Notes under the pieces: model-generated | What the model saw: the letters and a program-made list of their open reading frames with translations, nothing else | Databases searched by the model: none | What the model was told of the DNA's origin: nothing | In this document: positions 42,273 through 51,092 of the stretch, one piece after another | How positions within the stretch are numbered: position 1 is the first letter of the stretch | Layout of the letters: each line of letters starts with the position of its first letter | Position numbers and translations under genes: made by a program | NCBI RefSeq assembly: GCF_900109955.1 | Contig: NZ_FOJB01000001.1 | Span: forward strand, 2,170,001 to 2,234,000 | From: Aliiroseovarius sediminilitoris | Lineage (GTDB): Bacteria; Pseudomonadota; Alphaproteobacteria; Rhodobacterales; Rhodobacteraceae | DNA length: 64,000 nucleotides | Direction of reading: 5' to 3'

Positions 42273-44684
42273 ATGATGCTCCGTGTTATTTCGTGTGTTT
42301 TGGCCGGTCTGTTGATGCCACACTCAGCACTGGCCCAGCTTTTCTCAGGCCCTCTGGACGAAGCGCTTTTGGTTGGGCGGGACGAAACCACCTTCCCCCC
42401 GGCAGACGAAAACTACTTTGCCGATATGGACAACGGCATTGCGCTAACCGCTGACGAGGTCAAGGGGCGCAACATGTGGATGGTCTGGACCGGCGGCAAT
42501 GACCTGTTGTGGGACACGCTGACGGTGGACACGTTCGGGCAGTTCGATCTGCTGAAGACTCTGTCCTCGCACCCCAGCCTTGCCGCCAAGCGCAGCAACA
42601 GGTTCGAGCAGTTGGGCTTGATCAACGAGCCGTGCTTTGACGAGGCGACCGGTCCGGTCGCAGATCGTTACGGGCTGTGGCTGGACATCCGGCGCGACGA
42701 TTGCGCCCCCGACCCCTTCGCCAACGCCGAGAAATATCCTGGCGTCGAGATTGGCGCGCGCGGGCGCAACATGCCCGTCTGGTCTTACTACGGAGAGCCG
42801 ACCGGCGTGCTTGGCCTGCGCCTGTTTCCAAACCCCGAATTTGATGAACGTGCCGAAAACCTTTGGGATGCCGAACGTTTTTACAATGATCCCGACTACT
42901 ATAACGACGATGATCTTGTGCGGCCCTATCGCGTCGGCATGTCCTGTGCGTTCTGCCATGTCGGACCCAGTCCGATTGACCCGCCCGCCGACCCGGAAAA
43001 CCCCGAGATGCGCAATCTGAACGCCACCGTAGGCGCGCAGTATTTCTGGTTCGACCGGATCTTTGCGTGGAAGCCCGACAAGCGGCAATACATGGTGCAG
43101 CTGATCCACACCGCGCGACCCGGCACGCTGGATACCTCGCTTGTGTCGCCCGACTACATCAACAACCCGCGCACGATGAACGCGATCTATCTGCTGGAAG
43201 AACGGCTGGCCGTCGCCCGTCGTTTTGGCGAAGAACGGCTTCAGGGCGGCGAGTTGGACAACAAGCAGTTTCAGGACTACGTCCCCGACGGTCCCCTGAC
43301 CGAATACTTCGAAGACCCGGACCTGAGCTTCAGCCCCCGTGTCCTGAAGGACGGGGCGGATTCGGTGGGGGCGCTGGGGGCGCTCAACCGGGTTTACATG
43401 AACATCGGGCTGTTCAGCGAGGAATGGACGCGCCATTTCAACCCCATCGTGGGCGGGCGCGACATAACGCCGATCAAGATCGAGACTGCGCAGAAAAACT
43501 CGGCCTATTGGCGCGCGACCGAAGATCAGACCCCGCTGACTGCGCTTTATTTCCTGAAAGCCGGGCGGCCAGATCGGCTGGTGGACGCGCCGGGCGGGGG
43601 GGATTTTCTGACCGAGGATGCCGCACAGGTGGATCGTGGCAAGACAGTTTTTGCCGAGAATTGCGCCGGGTGCCATTCCTCCAAGCTGCCGGAAAGCGCC
43701 TATGAGGCAATGCCGGGCGGCTGTTCCGGCGCCGGTTATCTGGAGTGTTTCAACCGCTATGGCGCGTTGACCCGAACCGAGGATTTCAAGGCCCAGATGC
43801 GCGAGATCGTGCTTGCCGAGGATTTTCTGGAGGGCAACTACCTGTCCAGTGAGTTGCGCATTCCGGTGACTCTGCTGGAAACCAACGCGTGCAGCCCGCT
43901 GGCGACCAACGCGATTGAGGGCAACATCTGGGATAACTTCTCGTCCTCGACCTACAAGGCGCTGCCGTCGGTGGGCACGATCAAGGTGCATCACCCGAAG
44001 ACCGGCGAGGAGTATGACTATGAGATGCCGGCTGGCGGACGGGGCTATACCCGTGTGCCGTCGCTGATCAGCCTGTGGTCCTCGGCGCCTTATCTGCTGA
44101 ACAACACGGTCGGTTATTACAATCACGACCCGTCCGTCGCCGGGCGGATGGCAGCGTTCGAGGATGGAATCACCAAAATGCTCTGGCCCGAAAAGCGCCT
44201 GCGCGACACGGTGCTGGGCGACAAGGTCCCCGGCCTGATAGACCGCACGACCGAGCAGAGCTATCTTATCGTGCCACGCGGTTTTCAGCCCGATTTTCTG
44301 GTGAAACTGCTGACGCCCTTGCGCGACGATCTGCCGTGGCTGTTCGATTTGGATGGCAATATCGAACTTGGCCCGATCCCGGCGGGCACGCCCATCGGGC
44401 TGCTGGCGAACCTGAATGTCCGGCTGGATCAAGCCGATCTTCTGGAGCGGTTGAGCCATGATTTCGAGTTGGCCAAACTGATCATCAAGATCAAGCGCAA
44501 CCTGAAGGAACTGCCCGACGACGCGAGCGACGAGCAGGCCCGCGCGATCTTTGCGGATCTGATCGAGCCACTCTTGGAACTGAGCAAATGCCCCGATTTC
44601 GTGGTCAATCGCGGGCATTATTTCGGGACCAAGCTGGAAGACGACGACAAGAACGCACTGATCGCCTTTCTCAAACGCTTCTGA
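42273..44684 (+). CDS. Large periplasmic di-heme cytochrome c (MauG/CcpA/RoxA-like)
   Basis: 803 residues with a signal peptide (cleavage near ALA-Q, residue 21) and two haem c motifs, CAFCH at 225-229 and CAGCH at 464-468. The region after the second haem (RVPSLISLWSSAPYLLNNTVGYY) resembles the C-terminal pocket of di-heme peroxidase/MauG proteins and of the rubber oxygenases RoxA/RoxB. It is much longer than bacterial CcpA (about 330 residues). Likely a periplasmic oxidase, oxygenase or peroxidase; substrate unknown. GAGGAG lies upstream of the ATG. First gene of a six-gene operon; 11 bases separate it from the GMC gene. Confidence 0.82.
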   Translation: MMLRVISCVLAGLLMPHSALAQLFSGPLDEALLVGRDETTFPPADENYFADMDNGIALTADEVKGRNMWMVWTGGNDLLWDTLTVDTFGQFDLLKTLSSHPSLAAKRSNRFEQLGLINEPCFDEATGPVADRYGLWLDIRRDDCAPDPFANAEKYPGVEIGARGRNMPVWSYYGEPTGVLGLRLFPNPEFDERAENLWDAERFYNDPDYYNDDDLVRPYRVGMSCAFCHVGPSPIDPPADPENPEMRNLNATVGAQYFWFDRIFAWKPDKRQYMVQLIHTARPGTLDTSLVSPDYINNPRTMNAIYLLEERLAVARRFGEERLQGGELDNKQFQDYVPDGPLTEYFEDPDLSFSPRVLKDGADSVGALGALNRVYMNIGLFSEEWTRHFNPIVGGRDITPIKIETAQKNSAYWRATEDQTPLTALYFLKAGRPDRLVDAPGGGDFLTEDAAQVDRGKTVFAENCAGCHSSKLPESAYEAMPGGCSGAGYLECFNRYGALTRTEDFKAQMREIVLAEDFLEGNYLSSELRIPVTLLETNACSPLATNAIEGNIWDNFSSSTYKALPSVGTIKVHHPKTGEEYDYEMPAGGRGYTRVPSLISLWSSAPYLLNNTVGYYNHDPSVAGRMAAFEDGITKMLWPEKRLRDTVLGDKVPGLIDRTTEQSYLIVPRGFQPDFLVKLLTPLRDDLPWLFDLDGNIELGPIPAGTPIGLLANLNVRLDQADLLERLSHDFELAKLIIKIKRNLKELPDDASDEQARAIFADLIEPLLELSKCPDFVVNRGHYFGTKLEDDDKNALIAFLKRF

Positions 44685-44695
44685 GGAGCGGACAA

Positions 44696-46579
44696 TTGGA
44701 GCCAGAACATGACTATATCGTCGTCGGCTCCGGGGCTGGCGGAGGGACCGTGGCCGCACGGTTGGCCGAGAACGGGATGCGTGTGCTGCTTTTGGAGGCG
44801 GGTGGCGACCCCCGCACCTTGTCCGGTGGCGTGCGCGGAATGGACGAGGCCGCGAACCGGTTGCCGGAAGACTACGATGTGCCCGCCTTTCACCCTTTCG
44901 CGACCGAGAATGCGGCGATCCGGTGGGATTTCATGGTCAACCACTATCACGACAAGAATACACAGGCACGTGACCCGAAGGCCGGGCCGGATGGCGTTTT
45001 GTATCCGCGCGCAGGCACTTTGGGCGGCTGCACAGCGCACAACGCGATGATTTTCTTGTATCCGCACAATGCCGACTGGCAGGGGATTGCGGATCTGACC
45101 GGCGATGACGGCTGGGCGCCCGCGGCCATGCGCAAGGTCTTCCAGCGGTTGGAAAACTGTCGTCACCGGCCGGTGCAGCGCGTGTTGAACACGTTCGGCA
45201 TCGACCGCACCGGCCACGGTTTCGATGGCTGGTTGTCAACCGAAAAAGCGATCCCGCGTGCGGCGATGCGGGATGACGATATCATGGATATGGTGCGTAA
45301 CTCGCTGCGCGAAAGCTGGGGTTCGGCACAGGATTTCCTGAAAAGGCTGCGTTGGCTGGCCAACAGCGCCGCCGACCCCAATGACCGCGACCGGATCGAC
45401 GATGACGCTGTCGGCATGGTCTATACACCCTTGACCACGCGCAAAGGCGTGCGGGTGGGTGCGCGCGAACGCGTGCTGGACGTGGCACAGCGTCACCCGG
45501 ATCGGCTGACGGTCGAACTCGACGCGCTGGCGACGCGTGTTTTGCTGGACGATTGCAACCGCGCCATCGGGGTCGAATACCTGAAAGGTGCGCGGCTTTA
45601 CCGCGCACATGCAGCCCCGTGCAACGCGCCGGGAGAAACGAAACAGGCCATGGCCGCACGCGAGGTCATTCTGGCAGGGGGGGCCTTCAACACGCCGCAG
45701 CTTTTGATGTTGTCTGGCATCGGCGACCCGAAGACATTGGCGCCGCATGGCATCACGCCAAAGGTCACACTGCCCGGTGTCGGGCGGTCGTTGCAGGACC
45801 GATACGAGGTCTGTGTGGTCAATCGGATGGCGTTTGACAGCTGGGACAGCATGATCCAGTGCAGATATGAAAAAGATGACGGGCTTTGGCGGCAGTGGCG
45901 GGCGCGCGGCGACGGTCTGTATGCCACCAATGGCGCAGCCCTTGCCGTGATCCGCAAATCGTCAGAGACGCAGCCCCTGCCCGACTTGTTCTGCATGGCG
46001 CTTCTGGGACGGTTCAGCGGCTATTACCCCGGCTATGCCGCCGATCTGGCGCAAAGCCGCAACCATCTGAGCTGGGCGGTGTTGAAAGCGCACACGCAGA
46101 ACCGCGCGGGTCGGGTGACGTTGGCCTCGGCCGATCCGCGCGACAGGCCGGTGATCGACTTCAACTATTTCGCGGAAGGCGGCGAAGAAGACCTGTCGGC
46201 TGTCGTTGAAGGGGTCAAATTTGTGCGTAAGCTCTGCCAGCCGCTGCACGAAGCCGGGCGCATCAAAGCCGAGGAAATCCCCGGCCCGGAGGTGCAGACC
46301 GACGCCGAGATTGCGCAATTCGTGCGCGACCATTGCTGGGGTCATCACGCGTCCTGTTCCTGCCCTATAGGGCCAGCGGACAAAGGCGGGGTCCTCGACA
46401 GCCGTTTGCGGGTTCACGGCACCAAAGGCTTGCGGATCGCAGATGCGTCCGTCTTTCCGCACATCCCCGGATTTTTCATCGCGTCCGCCGTTTACATGAT
46501 CGGCGAGAAAGCCGCCGAGATGCTGCTTTCCGACACGCAATCCCTCACTCAGCACGCGGAGGTGCAATATGGCACATGA
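44696..46579 (+). CDS. GMC-family FAD-dependent oxidoreductase, TTG start
   Basis: 627 residues. N-terminal FAD motif YIVVGSGAGGGTVAARL, GMC signature regions LYPRAGTLGGCTAHNAMI and AREVILAGGAFNTPQLLMLSGIG, and the C-terminal active site WGHHASCSCPIG with LRIADASVFPHIPGFF. GMC enzymes oxidise alcohols, sugars or sterols; a fatty-acid photodecarboxylase branch also exists. No signal peptide, so cytosolic. The TTG at 44696 is chosen because GAGGAG lies 7 bases upstream and the family N-terminus begins here. Overlaps the next gene by 11 bases. Confidence 0.85.
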   Translation: MEPEHDYIVVGSGAGGGTVAARLAENGMRVLLLEAGGDPRTLSGGVRGMDEAANRLPEDYDVPAFHPFATENAAIRWDFMVNHYHDKNTQARDPKAGPDGVLYPRAGTLGGCTAHNAMIFLYPHNADWQGIADLTGDDGWAPAAMRKVFQRLENCRHRPVQRVLNTFGIDRTGHGFDGWLSTEKAIPRAAMRDDDIMDMVRNSLRESWGSAQDFLKRLRWLANSAADPNDRDRIDDDAVGMVYTPLTTRKGVRVGARERVLDVAQRHPDRLTVELDALATRVLLDDCNRAIGVEYLKGARLYRAHAAPCNAPGETKQAMAAREVILAGGAFNTPQLLMLSGIGDPKTLAPHGITPKVTLPGVGRSLQDRYEVCVVNRMAFDSWDSMIQCRYEKDDGLWRQWRARGDGLYATNGAALAVIRKSSETQPLPDLFCMALLGRFSGYYPGYAADLAQSRNHLSWAVLKAHTQNRAGRVTLASADPRDRPVIDFNYFAEGGEEDLSAVVEGVKFVRKLCQPLHEAGRIKAEEIPGPEVQTDAEIAQFVRDHCWGHHASCSCPIGPADKGGVLDSRLRVHGTKGLRIADASVFPHIPGFFIASAVYMIGEKAAEMLLSDTQSLTQHAEVQYGT

Positions 46580-47012
46580 TATCGAGAGTTTGATGGACAT
46601 GGAACAAGAGGAGCTGGACGAGCTGTTCTCAAGCGTTGCCGCCGGCCCCATCCCGGATGGCGAGGCCGAAGGCACCGCGATCATCGCGCCGGGCACACGG
46701 TTCACGCCGCTGATCTCGCGGTTCATCAACGGTTTTGCCTGGCAAGGGAAGGTTTTCGACAGCGAAAAAAGCGTGCTGAAAAACCGCATCCTGCCCTTCG
46801 GGCTGAACGCCATTCTGGCCAAGGTTTACAAGGATAAAAGCTGGCTGGATGGCAACGAATGTATCGTGCTGGATTATTCCGACACGTCGATTGTGGCGCA
46901 ATGGATCCGCGACGAGATCCGCCTGATCGAGCCGGGCTTGTATCTGGGCAAGGTCTATTGGGACGACACGCGACTGATTGACTTCGCCCTTGATTTCAAC
47001 GCGGAAAGCTAG
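46569..47012 (+). CDS. Small protein of unknown family in the redox operon
   Basis: 147 residues, acidic, no membrane or signal segment. The N-terminus is Asp/Glu/Met-rich (MDMEQEELDELFSS) and may be flexible; the rest looks like a compact beta-barrel-type domain with WQGKVF, SWLDGNECIVLDYSDTS and IEPGLYLGKVYW. Loosely reminiscent of GXWXG/DUF4334 proteins, but I cannot confirm that. GGAGG sits 6 bases before ATG inside the GMC gene. Perhaps a lipid- or cofactor-binding accessory. Confidence 0.65.
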   Translation: MAHDIESLMDMEQEELDELFSSVAAGPIPDGEAEGTAIIAPGTRFTPLISRFINGFAWQGKVFDSEKSVLKNRILPFGLNAILAKVYKDKSWLDGNECIVLDYSDTSIVAQWIRDEIRLIEPGLYLGKVYWDDTRLIDFALDFNAES

Positions 47013-47018
47013 ATCCTG

Positions 47019-48320
47019 ATGACACCGCAAGACACATTCTTCATTCTTGCCCCGGTCGCCGAAGGCCGGGCCGAAGATTTGGTGGCCTTGCTCAACACGA
47101 TGACGGTGAAGCCAGGTTTCGCTGATCCCCAAAACCGGCTGCTTCCCTTTGGCCGGTTTGACCAGTTGCACGTCGCGCGGTTTTTTCTGGTCGAGGCTCA
47201 GACCTGGCGCGACATCGAGGCTTATGGCGAGCCCCCGCAACCCTATCCCCTCCAGATTGCGTTTCTTGGCGATGTGGACGGAGATCGGCACGCGTTTCTA
47301 AGGGAACTGGTCGCCCATTGTGCCGACGGCCTGTCCGAAATTTTCAGCCATTGCAACGGGTTCGGTCAGGGCGCCGATCTGTTGCGCTGGATGGAAGATC
47401 ACAATGTCGACGAGGCCGCCAACTACGTAAACACACGCGGTCGAACCGTGCGTCAGGTGCACGAAGAAGCGACGCTTGCCACGACCTTGCGAACCAAGCT
47501 GGACGCCATCGTTGAAGAGCGAGGGACAGCTGATCCATTCGGACTTCACAAGCAATTGGTCGAACATGTCCGGCGGCAACAGGCCAACGGGTCGCTTCAC
47601 CTGACGCCACCCGCGCGACTGAGTCTGCGCCAACGTGTTACCGGTTGGGTCGATCTGCTGAGCGTGCCAGTGATCCTGCTGGTGATCTCGCCCCTTCTGC
47701 TGATGGCCTTGCCGTTTTTTCTGGTATGGCTGCGCACCCTTGAACGCTCTGACCCCGAGATCTTGCCCCGCCCGGACGACGCACGCTTGGCCGAACTGAG
47801 CCGCTATGAGGATCACGATGTGACCAACCCGTTTTCCGCCTTTGGCGATGTGAAGCCCGGCCCGTTGCGCCGCATGATCACGACTGTCGCGCTTTACCTG
47901 CTGAACTACTCGGCCCGGCATATCTATGGGCGTGGCTACCTGACCCGTGTCCAGACCATCCACTTCGCGCGATGGGTCTTTGTCGATGACAAGCGCCGGG
48001 TCATGTTTTGCAGCAATTATGACGGCGCCGTCGAAAGCTATATGGATGATTTCGTGAACAAGGTCGCCTGGGGCCTGAACCTCGTTTTTTCAAACGGTGT
48101 CGGCTATCCATCGACGCGTTTTCTGATCAAGGGCGGGGCCGAACAAGAGGATAAATTCAAGCGTTTCCTGCGCAACCGCCAACTGCCCACGCAGGTCTGG
48201 TACAAAGCCTATCCCGGCCTGACCGCGCGGGACCTGGCCCGCAACAGTGAAATCCGATTTGGGCTGGAAAAGCGCCCGAATGGCGCCAAGGCCCTGCGCA
48301 ACTGGGTGTCAAAGATATGA
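47019..48320 (+). CDS. Membrane protein with duplicated ferredoxin-like domains
   Basis: 433 residues. Two regions resemble each other: about 48-116 (DQLHVARFFLVEA ... FLRELVAHCADGLSEIF) and about 312-363 (QTIHFARWVFVDD ... YMDDFVNKVAWGLNLVF). Each has the pattern of a strand H(V/F)AR(F/W), a second strand, then a helix, as in dimeric alpha-beta barrel proteins such as the DyP and chlorite-dismutase folds. Between them is a strongly hydrophobic stretch (about 213-237) that anchors the protein. No catalytic motif recognised. It is next to the DyP gene and overlaps it by four bases. Confidence 0.7.
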   Translation: MTPQDTFFILAPVAEGRAEDLVALLNTMTVKPGFADPQNRLLPFGRFDQLHVARFFLVEAQTWRDIEAYGEPPQPYPLQIAFLGDVDGDRHAFLRELVAHCADGLSEIFSHCNGFGQGADLLRWMEDHNVDEAANYVNTRGRTVRQVHEEATLATTLRTKLDAIVEERGTADPFGLHKQLVEHVRRQQANGSLHLTPPARLSLRQRVTGWVDLLSVPVILLVISPLLLMALPFFLVWLRTLERSDPEILPRPDDARLAELSRYEDHDVTNPFSAFGDVKPGPLRRMITTVALYLLNYSARHIYGRGYLTRVQTIHFARWVFVDDKRRVMFCSNYDGAVESYMDDFVNKVAWGLNLVFSNGVGYPSTRFLIKGGAEQEDKFKRFLRNRQLPTQVWYKAYPGLTARDLARNSEIRFGLEKRPNGAKALRNWVSKI

Positions 48321-49831
48321 GCAACGCGCCCGACATACCCACCGACGCCGTGGAATTCGACGACATGCAAGGGCTGATCCGGTTCGGTCATGGTGCCCTG
48401 ATCGAGGCTGAGTTCATTTTATGCACCGTGAAGGATCGCACGACAGCAGGGACCTGGCTGCGGAACGCACCGGTTACTTCGGCAAAGACGCTGGATGCCC
48501 CTCCTGACACCGCGCTGCAAGTTGCCTTCACCGCGACTGGTTTAACAGCCCTCGGCCTGACTGACGACGCCACCGACGGGTTTGCTTATCCATACCTGTC
48601 GGGGATGGCTGGTGAAGAAAGCAGGTCCCGCCGTTTGGGCGATACTGGGGCGAACGCGCCGGACAAATGGGGCTGGAACGATCAGGCGACGCATGTGCTG
48701 ATCATGCTCTATGCCCGCAAGGGCGGATTGAGCGGATGGAAAGACACTGTTCTAAACGCCACCTTCGACACCGCGTTTGCACGGGTTCACAGCTTCCCCA
48801 CCCGCCCGAATGACGGGACCGAGCCGTTTGGATTTCGCGATGGCATCTCTGAGCCGAAGATCGACTGGAAAAATGCACACCCACCCTCGAAACACGGGCG
48901 GGAAGAGTTCAGCAATCAGATCTCGCCAGGCGAAGTCGTGCTGGGGCATCGCAACGAATACAACGCGCGCTCGGCTTCCCCGTCGCTGAGTCCATCTGTT
49001 CCGGGCAGCGAGGTTTTGGCCGACGCGCCGGACACAGACGGCCTGCGTGATCTCGGGCGCAACGGCAGTTATCTTGTGTTTCGCCAGTTGAACCAGGATG
49101 TGCCAGGGTTCTGGCGCTACCTGGACACCGCCACGCAAGGCGACCCAAACCGCCGCAACGCCCTTGCCGCCAAGATGGTGGGGCGGCAGATGGATGGCAC
49201 CCCGCTTGTGCACAACACACGCGATGTCGCCGGATCACCGCACAGCAACGATTTCACCTATGAAGATGATGTCGACGGCCTGTCCTGCCCGCTTGGCGCC
49301 CATATCCGACGCGCAAATCCGCGCACCGGGGATCATCCGCATCACATCGAAGGACGATTTGCTTGGTTGCTTAGCACTTTGGGGTTCCGGCGACGACGTG
49401 ACAAACTGCCGGGGCGGCATGATCTGGTCGCGTCGACCCGGTTTCACCGACTGGTGCGGCGGGGGCGGGTCTATGGCTCCAGAATATCGCCGGAGGATGC
49501 GCTGAAAGACGGTGCCGCAATGGGCGAACGCGGCCTTTTGTTCGTCTGCCTTTGTGCGGATATTGTGCGGCAGTTTGAATTCGTTCAGAACGCGTGGATC
49601 GCATCGCCCAAGTTCGACGGGTTGACCGGCGAGGCTGACCCGCTGCTTGGCAGTCGCGCGCCGATCAGTGGCGTGCCAAGTGACGGGTTCTCGATCCAGA
49701 AGGCAGATGGCGTGCCGGACCGGCACCCCCACCTGCCCCGGTTTGTGACCGTAAAAGGCGGCGGCTATTTCTTCCTGCCCGGCCTGCGCGCCCTGAAATT
49801 CATTGCCAGCCGTGGCAGTAAGGAGGTCTGA
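48317..49831 (+). CDS. DyP-type peroxidase
   Basis: 504 residues of the dye-decolorizing peroxidase superfamily, a haem b peroxidase. The distal motif GxxDG is at 172-176 (FGFRDG, Asp175) and a probable axial His329 is in CPLGAHIRRANPR; a second conserved block is RFHRLVRRGRVYG. No signal or Tat peptide, so cytosolic unless exported by a partner. Longer than bacterial A/B-type DyPs, closer in size to the fungal-type or class C/D enzymes. Stop codon abuts the next start. Confidence 0.88.
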   Translation: MSNAPDIPTDAVEFDDMQGLIRFGHGALIEAEFILCTVKDRTTAGTWLRNAPVTSAKTLDAPPDTALQVAFTATGLTALGLTDDATDGFAYPYLSGMAGEESRSRRLGDTGANAPDKWGWNDQATHVLIMLYARKGGLSGWKDTVLNATFDTAFARVHSFPTRPNDGTEPFGFRDGISEPKIDWKNAHPPSKHGREEFSNQISPGEVVLGHRNEYNARSASPSLSPSVPGSEVLADAPDTDGLRDLGRNGSYLVFRQLNQDVPGFWRYLDTATQGDPNRRNALAAKMVGRQMDGTPLVHNTRDVAGSPHSNDFTYEDDVDGLSCPLGAHIRRANPRTGDHPHHIEGRFAWLLSTLGFRRRRDKLPGRHDLVASTRFHRLVRRGRVYGSRISPEDALKDGAAMGERGLLFVCLCADIVRQFEFVQNAWIASPKFDGLTGEADPLLGSRAPISGVPSDGFSIQKADGVPDRHPHLPRFVTVKGGGYFFLPGLRALKFIASRGSKEV

Positions 49832-51028
49832 ATGCACAGGATCCTGATCCCAATTCGCCGCCTGATCCATCGCGCAACGCAGGTCGGACTGCATGTCGAG
49901 CGGCGGTTGGAGCCATTCTTTCGTCAGCGCCTGAACGCCTGGCTTCGCCCGCCGCTGGCAAAGTGGATCCAGCGAACGAAGAACAAAAAGCGCGAGGATC
50001 TTGGGTTGGCATTGGCGGAAGAAAAAATCTTCGATTGGGAAGAAGAGGCGCTTCAAACCATCATTGATGAGATGCGCGAGCAGATGAACCTGCATTTTCA
50101 ACCTGGCGCCTATGAGCGCGGCGGAAACACCAAGACGCACGGCCTGGTGCGCGCGACCCTTACTGTGTTGCCCGACCTGCCCGATCATCTGCGCCACGGG
50201 GTGTTTGCGACCCAACGGGATTATCCGGCCTATATCCGCTTTGCCGGCCCCGGCCCCGACGTGCCCGAGGATATTCGCGATGTGGGCTTCGGGTCGATGT
50301 CGGTGAAGTTGATGGACGTGCCCGGCCCGAAGCTGATGGAGGAAGAGAAGTTCACGCAGGACTGGCCCGCCGTCGTGACACCCACCTTTGTCACACCCGA
50401 CGCCCGCGAAAATGCCAAGCTGCAATATTGGAGCACCATTGACGAGCCGCTTTGGTATTTCCTCAACCCGAAAGATAGCCATTTGCTGGATTTCCTGATG
50501 CAGGGGCTGTGGAACGAGACGCAATTTAACCCGCTGGGGCAGCGTTACTACAGTTGCGTGCCCTACCTGTTGGGCGAAGGGCGGGCGATGCTCTATTCCT
50601 ATGTGCCGCGCACGGACGTGCCGATGGACATCCCCGGCGTACCTTTTGGCCGCGTGCCGCCGAATTACCTGCGCGACAACATGGCCCGGACGCTGCGTGA
50701 CAAGCCGGTCGAGTTCGACATGGTGGTGCAGATACAGACTGACCCGCACCTGATGCCGATCGAGGATGCGTCAGTCCTCTGGCCCGAAGATCTGTCGCCA
50801 TGGATCCCTGTCGCGCGCATTCATGTCCCGATGCAGGATTTCGACACACCCGCCCAGATGGCCTTTGCGCGCAATCTGCGGATCAATCCCTGGCATTGCC
50901 TGCCCGCGCACCGCCCGTTAGGCAATCAGAGCCGCGCGCGGCGGCGGATGTATCAGGAACTGGCAGCGTATCGGCAACACATGAACCTGGCGGACCATGT
51001 CGAGCCGACCGGAGATGAGCAGTTTTAG
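49832..51028 (+). CDS. Short catalase-family haem protein
   Basis: 398 residues against about 480 or more for true catalases. Distal His103 in KTHGLVRATLTV, then YPAYIRFAGPG and DVGFGSMSVKLMDVPG, and a probable axial Tyr374 in RARRRMYQEL. It lacks the C-terminal part of true catalases. Short catalase-like proteins of this kind include mini-catalases and, in animals, allene oxide synthase domains, so it may handle organic hydroperoxides rather than H2O2. AAGGAGG lies 5 bases before the ATG. Basic N-terminus, no signal peptide. Last gene of the operon; no clear terminator follows. Confidence 0.8.
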   Translation: MHRILIPIRRLIHRATQVGLHVERRLEPFFRQRLNAWLRPPLAKWIQRTKNKKREDLGLALAEEKIFDWEEEALQTIIDEMREQMNLHFQPGAYERGGNTKTHGLVRATLTVLPDLPDHLRHGVFATQRDYPAYIRFAGPGPDVPEDIRDVGFGSMSVKLMDVPGPKLMEEEKFTQDWPAVVTPTFVTPDARENAKLQYWSTIDEPLWYFLNPKDSHLLDFLMQGLWNETQFNPLGQRYYSCVPYLLGEGRAMLYSYVPRTDVPMDIPGVPFGRVPPNYLRDNMARTLRDKPVEFDMVVQIQTDPHLMPIEDASVLWPEDLSPWIPVARIHVPMQDFDTPAQMAFARNLRINPWHCLPAHRPLGNQSRARRRMYQELAAYRQHMNLADHVEPTGDEQF

Positions 51029-51092
51029 CTGCCCATGGGTGCCGGTCAAAGCGGCGAAGCCAGACGGTCAACCGGATGGCAGACGACTGCAT

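Noticed and set aside
42444-44759. 771-codon open frame antisense to the di-heme cytochrome gene
   Set aside because: The sense frame has a signal peptide and two haem motifs; the antisense protein is His/Arg/Gln-rich and low-complexity, as expected for a frame kept open by G+C-rich codon bias.
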